Assembly: GCF_009900715.1 (NCBI RefSeq)
Contig: NZ_JAAAJC010000001.1
Span: 485,216-549,215 of the forward strand
Direction of reading: 5' to 3'
DNA: 64,000 bases
From: Halococcus salsus
GTDB taxonomy: Archaea > Halobacteriota > Halobacteria > Halobacteriales > Halococcaceae
Below the pieces are notes generated by a model. That model ran no database searches. It saw only the letters and a program-made list of their open reading frames with translations, and was not told the DNA's origin. The translations under genes were made by a program, and so were the position numbers. This document shows positions 23,233-31,470 of the stretch, in pieces (the first letter of the stretch is position 1; each line of letters opens with the position of its first letter).

Positions 23233-24054
23233 TCAGCGCGGCGGGCGGAGCCGGTAGTACCGTCGGTTGAGCTCGTACATGTAGCCCTCGCGCATCGTCC
23301 GCAACACCGCGTAGGTGATGAATCCCGCCACGAACGGCAGGAGGAACGCGAGGTCGAACAGGAGGTGGCTGTCGATCCACGTCGGGACGAGGTTCTTGAC
23401 CGCGAGCGCGCTGATCATGATGGCGAACACGACGCCGAACACCCCGACCGACGCCCAGAACGGCTGCTCGACGGGCCGGCGCGCGCTCCCCTTGTTGAGG
23501 AAGGGCACGATCGCGATGATCCCGACGACCACGAGGTTCGCGAGCACGCCGAAGGTGGAGTCCTGCATCAGCTTCTGCCCACCGAGCACGGCGAGCTCGG
23601 GGTTGAGCGGCCCGAGTTTCAGCAGGCCGAACGACCAGTAGAGATACCAGTCGGGCAGGATGATCGCCGGGGTCGTGCTCGGGTCGGCCGGCGGGGCGAT
23701 GTGCGGCGGGAGCGCCGCCGCGAGGAAGAAGATCATCCCCACGAAGAAGCTAGTCAACGAGAGGTTGCGGATCATCTCGTGGGGCCAGGTCGGGAAGGCC
23801 AACACGTCGCGCTCGACGTAGCTGGAGTCGGTCCGGAGGTCCTGGTCCTCGCGGCGCGAGCGCTCGAAGTACTCGTAGGTCAGCCGGGGCAGGCCCTGGC
23901 GGCGCTCCTTGCGCTCGCCCCACGTCGGCGTCTCGTCGTCGGGCGCGACGATCCCCGCGCCGTCGGCCACGGGGTCGGGTCCCGTCTCGGTGGTCGCTTC
24001 GTGCTCGTCGTCGGGTCGGTGCTCGGCGTCGTCGGTGGTGCTGTCTCGGGTCAT
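23233..24054 (-). CDS. Cytochrome b, C-terminal half (subunit IV-like)
   Basis: 273 residues. About 100 residues of acidic N-terminal extension lead into the subunit IV fold of cytochrome bc/b6f complexes. AIILPDWYLYWSFGLLK contains the PDWY quinol-site motif (variant of PEWY). Four membrane helices follow, and the C-terminus is basic. Together with the upstream gene it makes a split cytochrome b, as in b6f complexes. The start codon overlaps the preceding gene's stop (TAATG). It acts in the cytoplasmic membrane, oxidising menaquinol. Confidence 0.92.
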   Translation of the reverse strand: MTRDSTTDDAEHRPDDEHEATTETGPDPVADGAGIVAPDDETPTWGERKERRQGLPRLTYEYFERSRREDQDLRTDSSYVERDVLAFPTWPHEMIRNLSLTSFFVGMIFFLAAALPPHIAPPADPSTTPAIILPDWYLYWSFGLLKLGPLNPELAVLGGQKLMQDSTFGVLANLVVVGIIAIVPFLNKGSARRPVEQPFWASVGVFGVVFAIMISALAVKNLVPTWIDSHLLFDLAFLLPFVAGFITYAVLRTMREGYMYELNRRYYRLRPPR

Positions 24055-24848
24055 TAGTGTGGCTCCGCGATCCCCTGCATCCAGACGATCCCGATGTGGA
24101 CGGCGATCAGGCTCGTCACCACGAACGGGAGGAGGAAGACGTGGAGGATGTACATCCGCATCAGGGTGGCCTGGCTCAACGCGAACCCGCCGAACAGGAG
24201 CTGGGCGACCCACTCACCAACGAACGGGATGCTCAGGCTCATCTCGACCCCGATCTGGCCCGCCCAGTAGGAGAGCTGGTCCCACGGCAGGAGGTAGCCG
24301 GTGTAGCCGAACACCATCGTGAGGCTGATCAGGACGATCCCGAGGATCCAGTTGAGCTCGCGGGGCTCCTTGTACGCCCCGGTGAAGTAGACCCGGAGCA
24401 TGTGGAGGAAGACCGCGGCGGTCATGACCTGGGCCGACCACCGGTGGAGGCTTCGGAGCATGAACCCGAAGTTGAGGTCGGTCATGATCATCGTGATGGA
24501 GGCGTAGGCCGCCGAGGGATCCCCTGCAGTGGCGGGGGCGTAGTAGAACCCGAGCAGCGCGCCCGAGAGCGCCGCGACGATGTAGGCGATGGTCGAGAAG
24601 CTCCCGAGCGCGTAGAGGGGATACCAGTACCAGAACTTGTTGTCGAGGTTGTACTGTTCGGTGTGGCTCTTCGGGAGCTGCATGTTGACCTTGTAGTAGA
24701 GGTTCTCGAGGATCTCGAGGTAGTCGACGATCCGTAGCCGCTTGTCGAGCCAGAGCAACACCGTGAGGTAGGTCTCCTCGATCGGGGTCAGCTCCTTGCC
24801 CTCCATCCAGTCGGCGTGGTCACCCTCGTCGCGGGGTTCGAGGCTCAT
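24054..24848 (-). CDS. Cytochrome b, N-terminal half (b6-type)
   Basis: 264 residues with four core helices and the four haem-b histidines. HRWSAQVMTAAVFLH has 13 residues between the first pair. HVFLLPFVVTSLIAVH has 14 between the second pair, the spacing typical of b6f-type cytochromes. GYTGYLLPWDQLSYWA is also typical. About 75 extra N-terminal residues are cytoplasmic. It carries electrons from quinol to the Rieske protein encoded just upstream, whose stop overlaps this start. The menaquinone substrate is known for haloarchaea but not read here. Confidence 0.95.
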   Translation of the reverse strand: MSLEPRDEGDHADWMEGKELTPIEETYLTVLLWLDKRLRIVDYLEILENLYYKVNMQLPKSHTEQYNLDNKFWYWYPLYALGSFSTIAYIVAALSGALLGFYYAPATAGDPSAAYASITMIMTDLNFGFMLRSLHRWSAQVMTAAVFLHMLRVYFTGAYKEPRELNWILGIVLISLTMVFGYTGYLLPWDQLSYWAGQIGVEMSLSIPFVGEWVAQLLFGGFALSQATLMRMYILHVFLLPFVVTSLIAVHIGIVWMQGIAEPH

Positions 24849-25753
24849 TCGCCCTCACCCGAACTGGTGCCCTCCGAGCCGCCCTCTTCCTCCTCGCCCA
24901 CGTCGTCCGGCCGTGGGAGCGCGGTGAACTGGATGCGCTCGATGCTGAAGGGGTCGTAGGCCGACTGGTGACACGGACAGTAAACCTCGTTCGCCGCGCC
25001 GAAGCGCGCGCTCTGGTCCGAGGACTTGAACCCGGGGACACAGCAGAAGTGGGTGCACTTGTTGAGCCACGCGATGAACCCGTCCTGGGTGCTCGCGTTC
25101 ACCCACTGGGCGTTCTCGCCACCCGAGGCGAGCTCCTCGATCCGGGTGCTCCGGAGGACCTGTACCGGGATCGTCTCCTGCGGGGAGAGGTCCTGGGAGC
25201 GCCAGGTCGCCATCGCGGGTTTGCCGACGCCGGCGGTCCCGATCTCGTTGTTCCAGGTCTCGTAGTCCTCGAAGTCGCTGACGTTGAGCCGGTCGCCGGC
25301 GCTGAGGTCGCTCATCCACTCGTAGCTCGACGACTCCGCCACCCGGAAGAAGTTGTCCTGGTCGGCGTCGGGGACGAGCCCCGGGTAGGTCTGGACCCCA
25401 CAGTACTGGAACCACTCGCTGGAGTAGGTGTAGCCACCGAGCTGGCTCTGGGCGGTGCTGACCTGCTCGCCGTTGACCGTCCGGGTTCGAACTTCGGGCC
25501 AGACGCCCTTCAGGTAGCCCTCGTCGTCGATCTCGATCGGGATCTGGGGCATCGGACGCGGGGCCGGCCCCGCGGTGTTCTCGATCCCGAAGTACTGGGT
25601 CGCACCACCGCCCTGTCCGGACGAGGAGGTGGTGAGCTGGATGGCGGAGGCACCCGTGATGCCCGTCGCGCCGAGCGCCGAGGCACCCACGACGCCCTTC
25701 ACGAACCGCCTGCGTCCCGATTCGGATGGATAGTTGTCTTCGTCGTCTGGCAT
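24845..25753 (-). CDS. Rieske iron-sulfur protein
   Basis: 302 residues. The Tat-type N-terminus (SGRRRFVKGVV, residues 12-22, then a hydrophobic stretch) anchors it at the outer face of the membrane. The [2Fe-2S] site is split between NKCTHFCCVPGF (Cys and His ligands plus a disulfide Cys) and YCPCHQSAYDPF. The last 20 residues are a Glu/Gly/Ser tail. Its stop overlaps the cytochrome b start (ATGA). It passes electrons from quinol to the soluble or anchored halocyanin encoded upstream. Cys in place of the usual Gly at CTHFCC is a mild oddity. Confidence 0.95.
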   Translation of the reverse strand: MPDDEDNYPSESGRRRFVKGVVGASALGATGITGASAIQLTTSSSGQGGGATQYFGIENTAGPAPRPMPQIPIEIDDEGYLKGVWPEVRTRTVNGEQVSTAQSQLGGYTYSSEWFQYCGVQTYPGLVPDADQDNFFRVAESSSYEWMSDLSAGDRLNVSDFEDYETWNNEIGTAGVGKPAMATWRSQDLSPQETIPVQVLRSTRIEELASGGENAQWVNASTQDGFIAWLNKCTHFCCVPGFKSSDQSARFGAANEVYCPCHQSAYDPFSIERIQFTALPRPDDVGEEEEGGSEGTSSGEGE

Positions 25754-25755
25754 GG

Positions 25756-26145
25756 TTATCGCTTGTAGTAGGGGTGGATCGCGCGCTTGATGCTCTCGGT
25801 CATCCCCTCGGAGGTCGCGCCGACCCCGTCGACCTGGTCCTCGCGGATGTAGAGGTCCTCCCACTTGCGCCGGCGTTTCTTCACGATCATCACGTCGGGG
25901 AGGAACTCCTTGCGGTAGAGCAGGAGGATGAACGCGAGGTCGATGAACACCACCGCGAGCACGCCGCCGAGGAACATGTTGCCGAGCTCGATGGTGCCCC
26001 AGCCGTTGATCAGCCCGTAGGCGAACAGCCCGACGAAGACCACTTCGACCAGCGTCAACAGCACGATAGCGATCGCGGCCGCGGTGCTCTCGCGGGCGGG
26101 TTCGTAGCGGTGGATGTCGCCGTAGGAGCTTCCGGAGGAGGACAT
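25756..26145 (-). CDS. Two-helix membrane protein of the bc-complex operon
   Basis: 129 residues. The two helices are IAIVLLTLVEVVFVGLFAYG (about 26-45) and FLGGVLAVVFIDLAFILLLY (about 58-77). A long basic cytoplasmic segment with KKRRRKWEDLY follows and the protein ends RAIHPYYKR. It lies between halocyanin and Rieske genes with gaps of only 1-2 bases. The match is to a haloarchaeal family (DUF7318-like, from memory). The conserved basic C-terminal half suggests interaction with a cytoplasmic partner or with the complex. Confidence 0.8.
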   Translation of the reverse strand: MSSSGSSYGDIHRYEPARESTAAAIAIVLLTLVEVVFVGLFAYGLINGWGTIELGNMFLGGVLAVVFIDLAFILLLYRKEFLPDVMIVKKRRRKWEDLYIREDQVDGVGATSEGMTESIKRAIHPYYKR

Positions 26146-26146
26146 C

Positions 26147-26707
26147 TCAGTTCCCCCGCTTCGCGTTGGGCGATTCGCCGTACTTCACGAGGAAGAAGGT
26201 GTAGACGAGCGAGACCGCCATCATCAGCAGGGTCGCGATCCCGACGAAGTGGGCCTGGATCGGCACTCCCATCTCCTCGGGGTCGACCTCGGTCGCGGCG
26301 GCGCTGGCGCTCGCGCCGCCCTCCTGGACGATGACGGTACCGACCATGCCGACCCCCTCGTGGGGCGCACAGTGATAGGGGAACTCGCCGGCCTCCGAAA
26401 AGGTGTGACTGAAGGTGATGTCGTCGCCGTCCTCGGGGGGGCCGGAGTTGAACGCGCCGTCGTCGGCGACGACGTTGTGCGCGCCGCCCTCGCCGGTCCA
26501 CTCCCACGTCACGGTGGTCCCGGGCGCGACGGTGAGTTCCTCGGGGTCGAACGACAACCCCGACCCCGAACCCACCGCCACCGTCTCCGAGCCACCGCCA
26601 CCCCCGCTTGCGTTGCCGCCGCTCTCTTGGGCGGCGACGGTTCCGGTGGCGGCGGCTGACCCGCCCGCGACGGCGCTCGTTGCCACCAGGAAATCCCGCC
26701 TGTTCAT
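26147..26707 (-). CDS. Halocyanin (membrane-anchored blue copper protein)
   Basis: 186 residues. A Tat signal (MNRRDFLVATSAVAGG) precedes a low-complexity linker and a plastocyanin-like domain. Copper ligands are His in GAHNVVADDG, then Cys, His and Met in YHCAPHEGVGMVG. A C-terminal membrane helix (HFVGIATLLMMAVSLVYTFF, about 150-169) adds a second anchor, unusual for a soluble carrier. It is first in the bc operon, so electron flow quinol to cytochrome b/Rieske to halocyanin is encoded together. The start was set at the Tat motif; an in-frame start ten codons upstream is less likely. Confidence 0.93.
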   Translation of the reverse strand: MNRRDFLVATSAVAGGSAAATGTVAAQESGGNASGGGGGSETVAVGSGSGLSFDPEELTVAPGTTVTWEWTGEGGAHNVVADDGAFNSGPPEDGDDITFSHTFSEAGEFPYHCAPHEGVGMVGTVIVQEGGASASAAATEVDPEEMGVPIQAHFVGIATLLMMAVSLVYTFFLVKYGESPNAKRGN

Positions 26708-26733
26708 ACGTGATCGACCACAGGGCCGGGCTC

Positions 26734-26742
26734 GCATAAGTC
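26734..26742 (-). promoter_or_regulatory. TATA box of the halocyanin/bc operon
   Basis: On the minus strand, gacttatgc lies 27-35 bases before the ATG at 26707, consistent with a leaderless transcript for the whole seven-gene bc operon (halocyanin to 22622). Confidence 0.55.
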
Positions 26743-26765
26743 CACCGGATACGGATATTCGGTCG

Positions 26766-27647
26766 CTACGCCGACGGGACCGAGTCGTCGGTTTCCTCGG
26801 CGTGGCTCGCGGGGTCGGTACGCGGGTCGTCGGCCCCTGCAGGCCGGTCGGATCTACCGTCCTCGTTGCCGTCCTTGTCCCCGTCGGCCGCCGAAGGCGG
26901 TTCGCGGTATCGCGCCGGCAGGAACTCGGGGCGGTCGTCCGAGCCGATCGCGCGGAGTCGGTTGCGGTACTCCTCCGACCGGAATCGGTCCGAGAGCCGT
27001 GCGTTCGCGACCTGGAGGAAGAGCAGGAGGGAGAGTCCGACGAAGATCATCCCGGCCACGGGGGCGAAGATGGTTTCGACGGGAACGATCACCCACGCGA
27101 GAACGAGCCCCACGCCCGTGAGAAACTGGGCCGCGGCCACGACCTGCAACATCCGGTTGCCGAGTTCGCCGGTTCCCTCGGGGACGTCGTCGGGGTCGGG
27201 AAGCAGCTCCCCGTCCGGCGGCGGCGTCGGGATATCGTAGTCGTGCATCGAACACAGCGCGACGGTCGGTTTCACGTCCCGAAGCACGGTCCCTCGTCCC
27301 TCGACGCTTCCATCGGGGTGGACCACCGCGTAGCCCTCGTCGGAGTACGCGAGCAGCCCGTCGTCGACGCGTTCGAGCCGGGCGAAGACGTCCCGGTCGG
27401 CGATCCGGCTCCGGAGGTCGGCTTCGACCCGACGGAGGAGTCCCTCGCCGGTGATCCACGTCTCGGCGTCGAACGTCGCCTCCCACTCCGCTTCGCTCAT
27501 CTGGGCCATGTCGCTCGGGCCGAACGAATCGAAGTCGTAGCGCTCGGCGACCTCCTGTCGGAACTCCTCGTCGGTGTCGGCGGCACGAACGTCGGCCTCG
27601 TCCGGGTCGTCGGCCCCGCCCGCTGACGGTGGTCGGGAGTCGGCCAT
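26766..27647 (-). CDS. Acidic membrane-anchored protein next to the bc operon
   Basis: 293 residues. An acidic cytoplasmic domain of about 160 residues (EEFRQEVAERYDFDSFGPSD... MHDYDIPTPPPDGE, landmarks only) is followed by two membrane helices (VVAAAQFLTGVGLVLAWVIV and IFAPVAGMIFVGLSLLLFLQ). A highly acidic tail ends the protein. It is read in the same direction as the bc operon, 58 bases upstream of its promoter, and resembles a family that travels with it (DUF7319-like, from memory). A regulatory or assembly role is conjecture. Confidence 0.78.
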   Translation of the reverse strand: MADSRPPSAGGADDPDEADVRAADTDEEFRQEVAERYDFDSFGPSDMAQMSEAEWEATFDAETWITGEGLLRRVEADLRSRIADRDVFARLERVDDGLLAYSDEGYAVVHPDGSVEGRGTVLRDVKPTVALCSMHDYDIPTPPPDGELLPDPDDVPEGTGELGNRMLQVVAAAQFLTGVGLVLAWVIVPVETIFAPVAGMIFVGLSLLLFLQVANARLSDRFRSEEYRNRLRAIGSDDRPEFLPARYREPPSAADGDKDGNEDGRSDRPAGADDPRTDPASHAEETDDSVPSA

Positions 27648-27702
27648 CGACTCGCGTAGGTCGCGGGCGGGGTTAGATGTTGCGACCGGGACGGGTTCGG
27701 CA

Positions 27703-27712
27703 AGGCTTTAGC
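27703..27712 (+). promoter_or_regulatory. TATA box for the divergent membrane protein gene
   Basis: aggctttagc lies 23-32 bases before the ATG at 27735, matching other leaderless promoters in the window. Confidence 0.55.
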
Positions 27713-27734
27713 GCCCACGCGGTGGAGGTCGTGT

Positions 27735-28220
27735 ATGCTGGGGCTGACCGACGCGGCGATGGCGACGGTCGCCGCGGTCGCGGTCACGGTCAGCTTTCCG
27801 TGCTTTCTCTACGGCGCGTGGATAATGCTCGAAGCCGAAGCCGTCACGTGGAGCGTGCTCACCTACCACCTGAAGTTCATCGCCGTCGGGCTCACGCTCA
27901 CCACGGTGCCGCTGGTGGGTTGGATGCTCCCCCGCCTCGGCGACCAGCTCGGTGGCGCGTCGGTACTCCACGCCTTCCTCGGGCTCCAGGCCTACGCGAT
28001 GCTGGCGTTCGGTTTCACGGGGATCGTCCGGATCTTCCGGGCGAAGCGCGAGCACAACCTCTATCACGACTACGACGAGGACGTCCTCCTCTCGGAGATC
28101 GGCTCCGAACGGATGGACCACTGGCGGGGGCGGCTCCGGATCGGGGTCTTCGGCTACGTCCTGTTCTGGGTGCTGGCCTACCTCGTCGGTATCGCACGCT
28201 ACGCGCTCCGATACCTCTGA
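27735..28220 (+). CDS. Four-helix membrane protein divergent from the bc cluster
   Basis: 161 residues. Hydrophobic segments include VAAVAVTVSFPCFLYGAW, LKFIAVGLTLTTVPLVGWML, AFLGLQAYAMLAFGFTGI and RIGVFGYVLFWVLAYLVGIA. Several His residues lie near helix ends (YHLKF, LHAFLG, HNLYHDYDED), which could bind haem or a metal, but no firm motif is seen. It is divergent from the acidic membrane-anchored gene and probably belongs to the respiratory cluster (DUF7321-like, from memory). Confidence 0.75.
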   Translation: MLGLTDAAMATVAAVAVTVSFPCFLYGAWIMLEAEAVTWSVLTYHLKFIAVGLTLTTVPLVGWMLPRLGDQLGGASVLHAFLGLQAYAMLAFGFTGIVRIFRAKREHNLYHDYDEDVLLSEIGSERMDHWRGRLRIGVFGYVLFWVLAYLVGIARYALRYL

Positions 28221-28411
28221 CGACGACGAGGACCGTCACCCCCGCCGCCGCCGAGAACGACGGTCCAGTCGGGAACCGTCGGGTGATGCCACGAGAACGG
28301 CTGCAGCCGGACGCTGCGTTCGACTCCGAGAGGTGGGGAACTGAAAATAGCCCTCGACCGTTCACCGAGCTCGAGCGCCGAAACGGGTCGGAACGATCCG
28401 AAACGGCGACC

Positions 28412-29095
28412 TCACCACGCCTCGCCGCTCGCGAGGTCGACGGCCGAGTCGAGCGTCGAGGAGGGACAGATGTCTTCGAGCACGCAGTCCTCACAGTCGG
28501 GGTTTCGCGCGGTGCAGGTCGCGCGGCCGTGACTGATGAACAGATGTGTCGAGAGCTGCCAGCGCTCCTCTGGGAACAGATCCATGAGTTCGCGCTCGAT
28601 CGTCTCGGGTCGGTGTTCCTCTGTGAGTCCGAGCCGGCGCGAAAGGCGCTGGACGTGGGTGTCGACCACCACACCCTCGACGACGTCGTGGGCGTGCTGG
28701 AGCACGACGTTCGCGGTCTTCCGACCGACTCCCGGGAGCTCGGTGAGCTCGCCCATCGTGTCGGGCACCTCCCCGTCGTGCTCGTCGACGACCAGCTGGG
28801 CCGATTCGCGGATGTAGCTCGCCTTGTTGTTGTAGTACGTGATGGAGTTCAGCGCTTCGGCGAGTTCCTCCTGCGGTGCGTTCGCGAACGCCTCGGGCGA
28901 GGGATAGGTCTCGAAGAGGCTCTCGGTGGTCTCGTTCACCCGTTCGTCGGTACACTGCGCCGAGAGGATCACCGCGACGAGGAGTTCGAATCGTGTGGAG
29001 AAGTCGAGCGAGATGGTGGTGTCGGGGTACTCGGCTTCGAGCCGGTCGAGCACCGCCGTGGCCTGGGCCTCGCGCGAGTCGAGCGGGGTTCCCAT
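28412..29095 (-). CDS. nth: Endonuclease III (DNA glycosylase/AP lyase)
   Basis: 227 residues. It removes oxidised pyrimidines and cleaves at abasic sites. The helix-hairpin-helix and catalytic Lys are in LPGVGRKTANVVLQHA, and the catalytic Asp is in VVVDTHVQRLSRRLGL (D of VDTH). The [4Fe-4S] loop has four cysteines in C-TARNPD-C-ED-C-VLEDI-C near the C-terminus. Length and order match the family. The gene stands alone. It has 192 bases of featureless sequence downstream of its stop, towards the membrane protein gene. Confidence 0.95.
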   Translation of the reverse strand: MGTPLDSREAQATAVLDRLEAEYPDTTISLDFSTRFELLVAVILSAQCTDERVNETTESLFETYPSPEAFANAPQEELAEALNSITYYNNKASYIRESAQLVVDEHDGEVPDTMGELTELPGVGRKTANVVLQHAHDVVEGVVVDTHVQRLSRRLGLTEEHRPETIERELMDLFPEERWQLSTHLFISHGRATCTARNPDCEDCVLEDICPSSTLDSAVDLASGEAW

Positions 29096-29143
29096 ACTCG
29101 ATAGCTGACCGACCCGAATTTGAGCCGTTCGATCGGAGCGAAC

Positions 29144-29761
29144 CTACGTCGATCGATGTATCTCGTCGCTGCGGTCGTATTCGAGTTCGGTCGCGACGGT
29201 CTCGGCGACGTCGGCACCCACCTCCCGCTCGACCAGCCAGAGCGCGAGGTCGATCCCCGACGTGATCCCGCCCGCAGTGAGCACGTCGCCGTCGTCGACC
29301 ACGCGTGCGTCGACCACGTTCGCGTCGGTCTCACGGAGGTCCGCGAGCGCGCCGTGGTGAGTCGTCGCCGGCCGGCCGTCGAGCAGCCCCGCGGCGGCGA
29401 GGATCATCCCGCCGGTACAGACCGCGGCCATCGTCGTGCCGTCGCGGTGGCGGCGGGTGAGCTCGTCGGGGAGCGCTCCCTGGGATTGGGCCCACGCGCC
29501 GCGACCCGCGCGGTCGTTCCAGCCGCCACCGGGGACTACCACGAGGTCGGGGTCGGTCCCGTCGAGCGGTCCCTCGGGTTCGACGACGGTGCCGTGGCTC
29601 GCCGTCACCTGCCCTCCGGATTCGAGAGTTCGGTGGGCGACGTCGAACCCGGCCCCGTGGTCGGCGGCGGTGGCGAACACCTCGTACGGGCCGATGGCGT
29701 CGAGTTCGTCGAAGCCGTCGTAGAGAAGGACGGCGATGGATTCGATCGATGGTGCGTCCAT
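29144..29761 (-). CDS. DJ-1/PfpI family protein
   Basis: 205 residues. Rossmann-like DJ-1 fold: VLLYDGFDELDAIGPYEVF at the start and the nucleophile elbow AAVCTGGMILAAAG with the reactive Cys (about residue 115), followed by ATTHHGAL. ITSGIDLALWLVEREVG matches the AraC-type/ThiJ group. Members act as glyoxalases, deglycases, isonitrile hydratases or regulators, and no choice can be made here. The Asp-Glu-Leu-Asp-Ala stretch places it nearer isonitrile hydratase-like members than PfpI proteases. Confidence 0.85.
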   Translation of the reverse strand: MDAPSIESIAVLLYDGFDELDAIGPYEVFATAADHGAGFDVAHRTLESGGQVTASHGTVVEPEGPLDGTDPDLVVVPGGGWNDRAGRGAWAQSQGALPDELTRRHRDGTTMAAVCTGGMILAAAGLLDGRPATTHHGALADLRETDANVVDARVVDDGDVLTAGGITSGIDLALWLVEREVGADVAETVATELEYDRSDEIHRST

Positions 29762-29803
29762 GTCGTCGGATCAACCGACCGGAGCAAAACCGTTGTCGTC
29801 GGA

Positions 29804-31375
29804 TCAGAACAGCACGACCGGCCAGACGTAGGTGAAGAGCAACACGAACAGTCCGGTGAGGACTATCGTCATCAGGACGTTGAGTATCAGCCCCGCCCGG
29901 AGCATGTGGGACTGGTTCATGTGGCCGCTGCCGAAGACGATGGCGTTCGGCGGGGTCGCGACCGGGAGCGCGAACGCGAAACTCGCCGCGACGGCCCCGC
30001 TGACCGCGAGCACGATGCCGGCGGCGGGTTCCGTAACCTCGAGAGTGCCCGCGAGCACGCCACCGAGCCCGATGAGGATCGGGGCGATGATCGTCGCGGT
30101 GGCGGTGTTCGAGGTCATCTCGGGGAGGAAGATGATCGAGAGCACGATCACACCGACCACGACGACGATCGGCATCCCGACGAGCGAGCCGAAGACGGTG
30201 TCGGCGAACCACTCGGTCGCGCCGGTGGCTTCGAGCGCGTCCGCGAGCGCGATGCCGCCGCCGAAGAGCAGGATGGTCCCCCAGTCGATGTCCACGAGGT
30301 CGTCCCAGTCGGCGGTGTCGGCGAGCACCAGCGCCGGGATGGCGTAGAGCCCGACCATCACGTAGTAGAGGATGCCTTCGTGACCCGTGAGCCCGCCGAA
30401 GATCGTCGGCCCGCCGTCGGCCCCGAAGATCGTGTTGAAGATTGGGGCCGGGATGAGGCCCTCGAAGAGGAAGCCGAGTCCGCCGAGCACCCACAGCACG
30501 GCCGTCACGGTGAAGATTATCGCGACCCGTCGGCCGCGGGTGCTGAGCGCGCCCTCCTCGCGGAGGTACTCGCGGGCCTCCTCGCGCGCGCCGCTGACGT
30601 CGGAGACGTCGGGCGGGTAGAGCCGGAACGTGAGGACGTACCAGACGATCGGGAGGGTGATGATCACGACCGGGAGCCCGATGAGGAGCCAGTCGAAGAA
30701 GGAGAGCCGGTAGCCGAGGATCGAGTTGAGCTGGGCCGCGACGATGGCGTTCGGCGGGCTCCCGATGAGGGTGCCGACCCCGCCGACACTGGCGGCGTAG
30801 GCGGTCCCGAGCAGGGTGGCGATCTGCATGTTCGAGAACGCCTCCCTGTCCTCGCCCTGTTCTTCGATCTCGTCGCGACCGATGACCTGGGCGAGCACCC
30901 CGAGCGCGATGGGGGTCATCATCGCCGTGGTCGCGGTGTTCGAGACCCACATCGAGAGGAAGGCCGTGGCGAGCATCACCGCGAGCACCAGCAGTCGGGC
31001 GGAGGCACCGAGTCGGGCGATCATCCAGAGCGCGATCCGGCGGTCGATGTCGTACTTCTGGAGCGCGTTCGCCAGCATGAAGCCGGCGATGAAGAGGAAA
31101 ATAAATGGATCGGCGAAACCCGCGAGCGCGGGGTCGAGCGTGGGGTAGACCCGGAAAGTCGTCAGCAGTGCGGGTATCGAGAGCGCCGTGACGGCGAGCG
31201 GGAGCGCGCCCGAGACCCAGAGCACCGCCGCGAAGTAGGTCGTGGCGACGGCGAACTGGCCGCGCAACGAGAGGCCGGCGGGCGAGGGCGCGAGCGCGAT
31301 CGCCCCCGCGCCGACGATGGCGACCGCGAACAGGACGAGTCGACCGCCGGCCGTGCCGCGTCCGGGGAGATTCAT
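29804..31375 (-). CDS. SLC13/DASS-type anion:sodium symporter
   Basis: 523 residues with about 11-12 membrane helices. SNTATTAMMTPIALGV and SNTATATIIAPILIGL are the two SNT motifs that bind Na+ and substrate in divalent anion symporters (dicarboxylate, citrate or sulfate). ANALQKYDIDRRIALW and GSPPNAIVAAQ / VATPPNAIVFGSGH are further family marks. ATG at 31375 was chosen over a GTG seven codons upstream because gttttagg lies about 25-33 bases before it. The substrate is not predictable. It is divergent from mvaD. Confidence 0.9.
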   Translation of the reverse strand: MNLPGRGTAGGRLVLFAVAIVGAGAIALAPSPAGLSLRGQFAVATTYFAAVLWVSGALPLAVTALSIPALLTTFRVYPTLDPALAGFADPFIFLFIAGFMLANALQKYDIDRRIALWMIARLGASARLLVLAVMLATAFLSMWVSNTATTAMMTPIALGVLAQVIGRDEIEEQGEDREAFSNMQIATLLGTAYAASVGGVGTLIGSPPNAIVAAQLNSILGYRLSFFDWLLIGLPVVIITLPIVWYVLTFRLYPPDVSDVSGAREEAREYLREEGALSTRGRRVAIIFTVTAVLWVLGGLGFLFEGLIPAPIFNTIFGADGGPTIFGGLTGHEGILYYVMVGLYAIPALVLADTADWDDLVDIDWGTILLFGGGIALADALEATGATEWFADTVFGSLVGMPIVVVVGVIVLSIIFLPEMTSNTATATIIAPILIGLGGVLAGTLEVTEPAAGIVLAVSGAVAASFAFALPVATPPNAIVFGSGHMNQSHMLRAGLILNVLMTIVLTGLFVLLFTYVWPVVLF

Positions 31376-31398
31376 CCTCGGATGCTCCTCGGGCACCT

Positions 31399-31408
31399 AC
31401 CTAAAACT
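31399..31408 (-). promoter_or_regulatory. TATA box for the SLC13 transporter
   Basis: On the minus strand, gttttaggta lies 24-33 bases before the ATG at 31375, the spacing for a leaderless transcript. It also argues against the upstream GTG as start. Confidence 0.5.
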
Positions 31409-31438
31409 GATGGTCGTTTACGACACCTGGGATTCGGG

Positions 31439-31449
31439 ACGTTTATTCG
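31439..31449 (+). promoter_or_regulatory. TATA box for mvaD
   Basis: acgtttattcg lies 22-32 bases before the ATG at 31471. Confidence 0.55.
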
Positions 31450-31470
31450 GGCGTCGGCCGCCCTCTCGGT

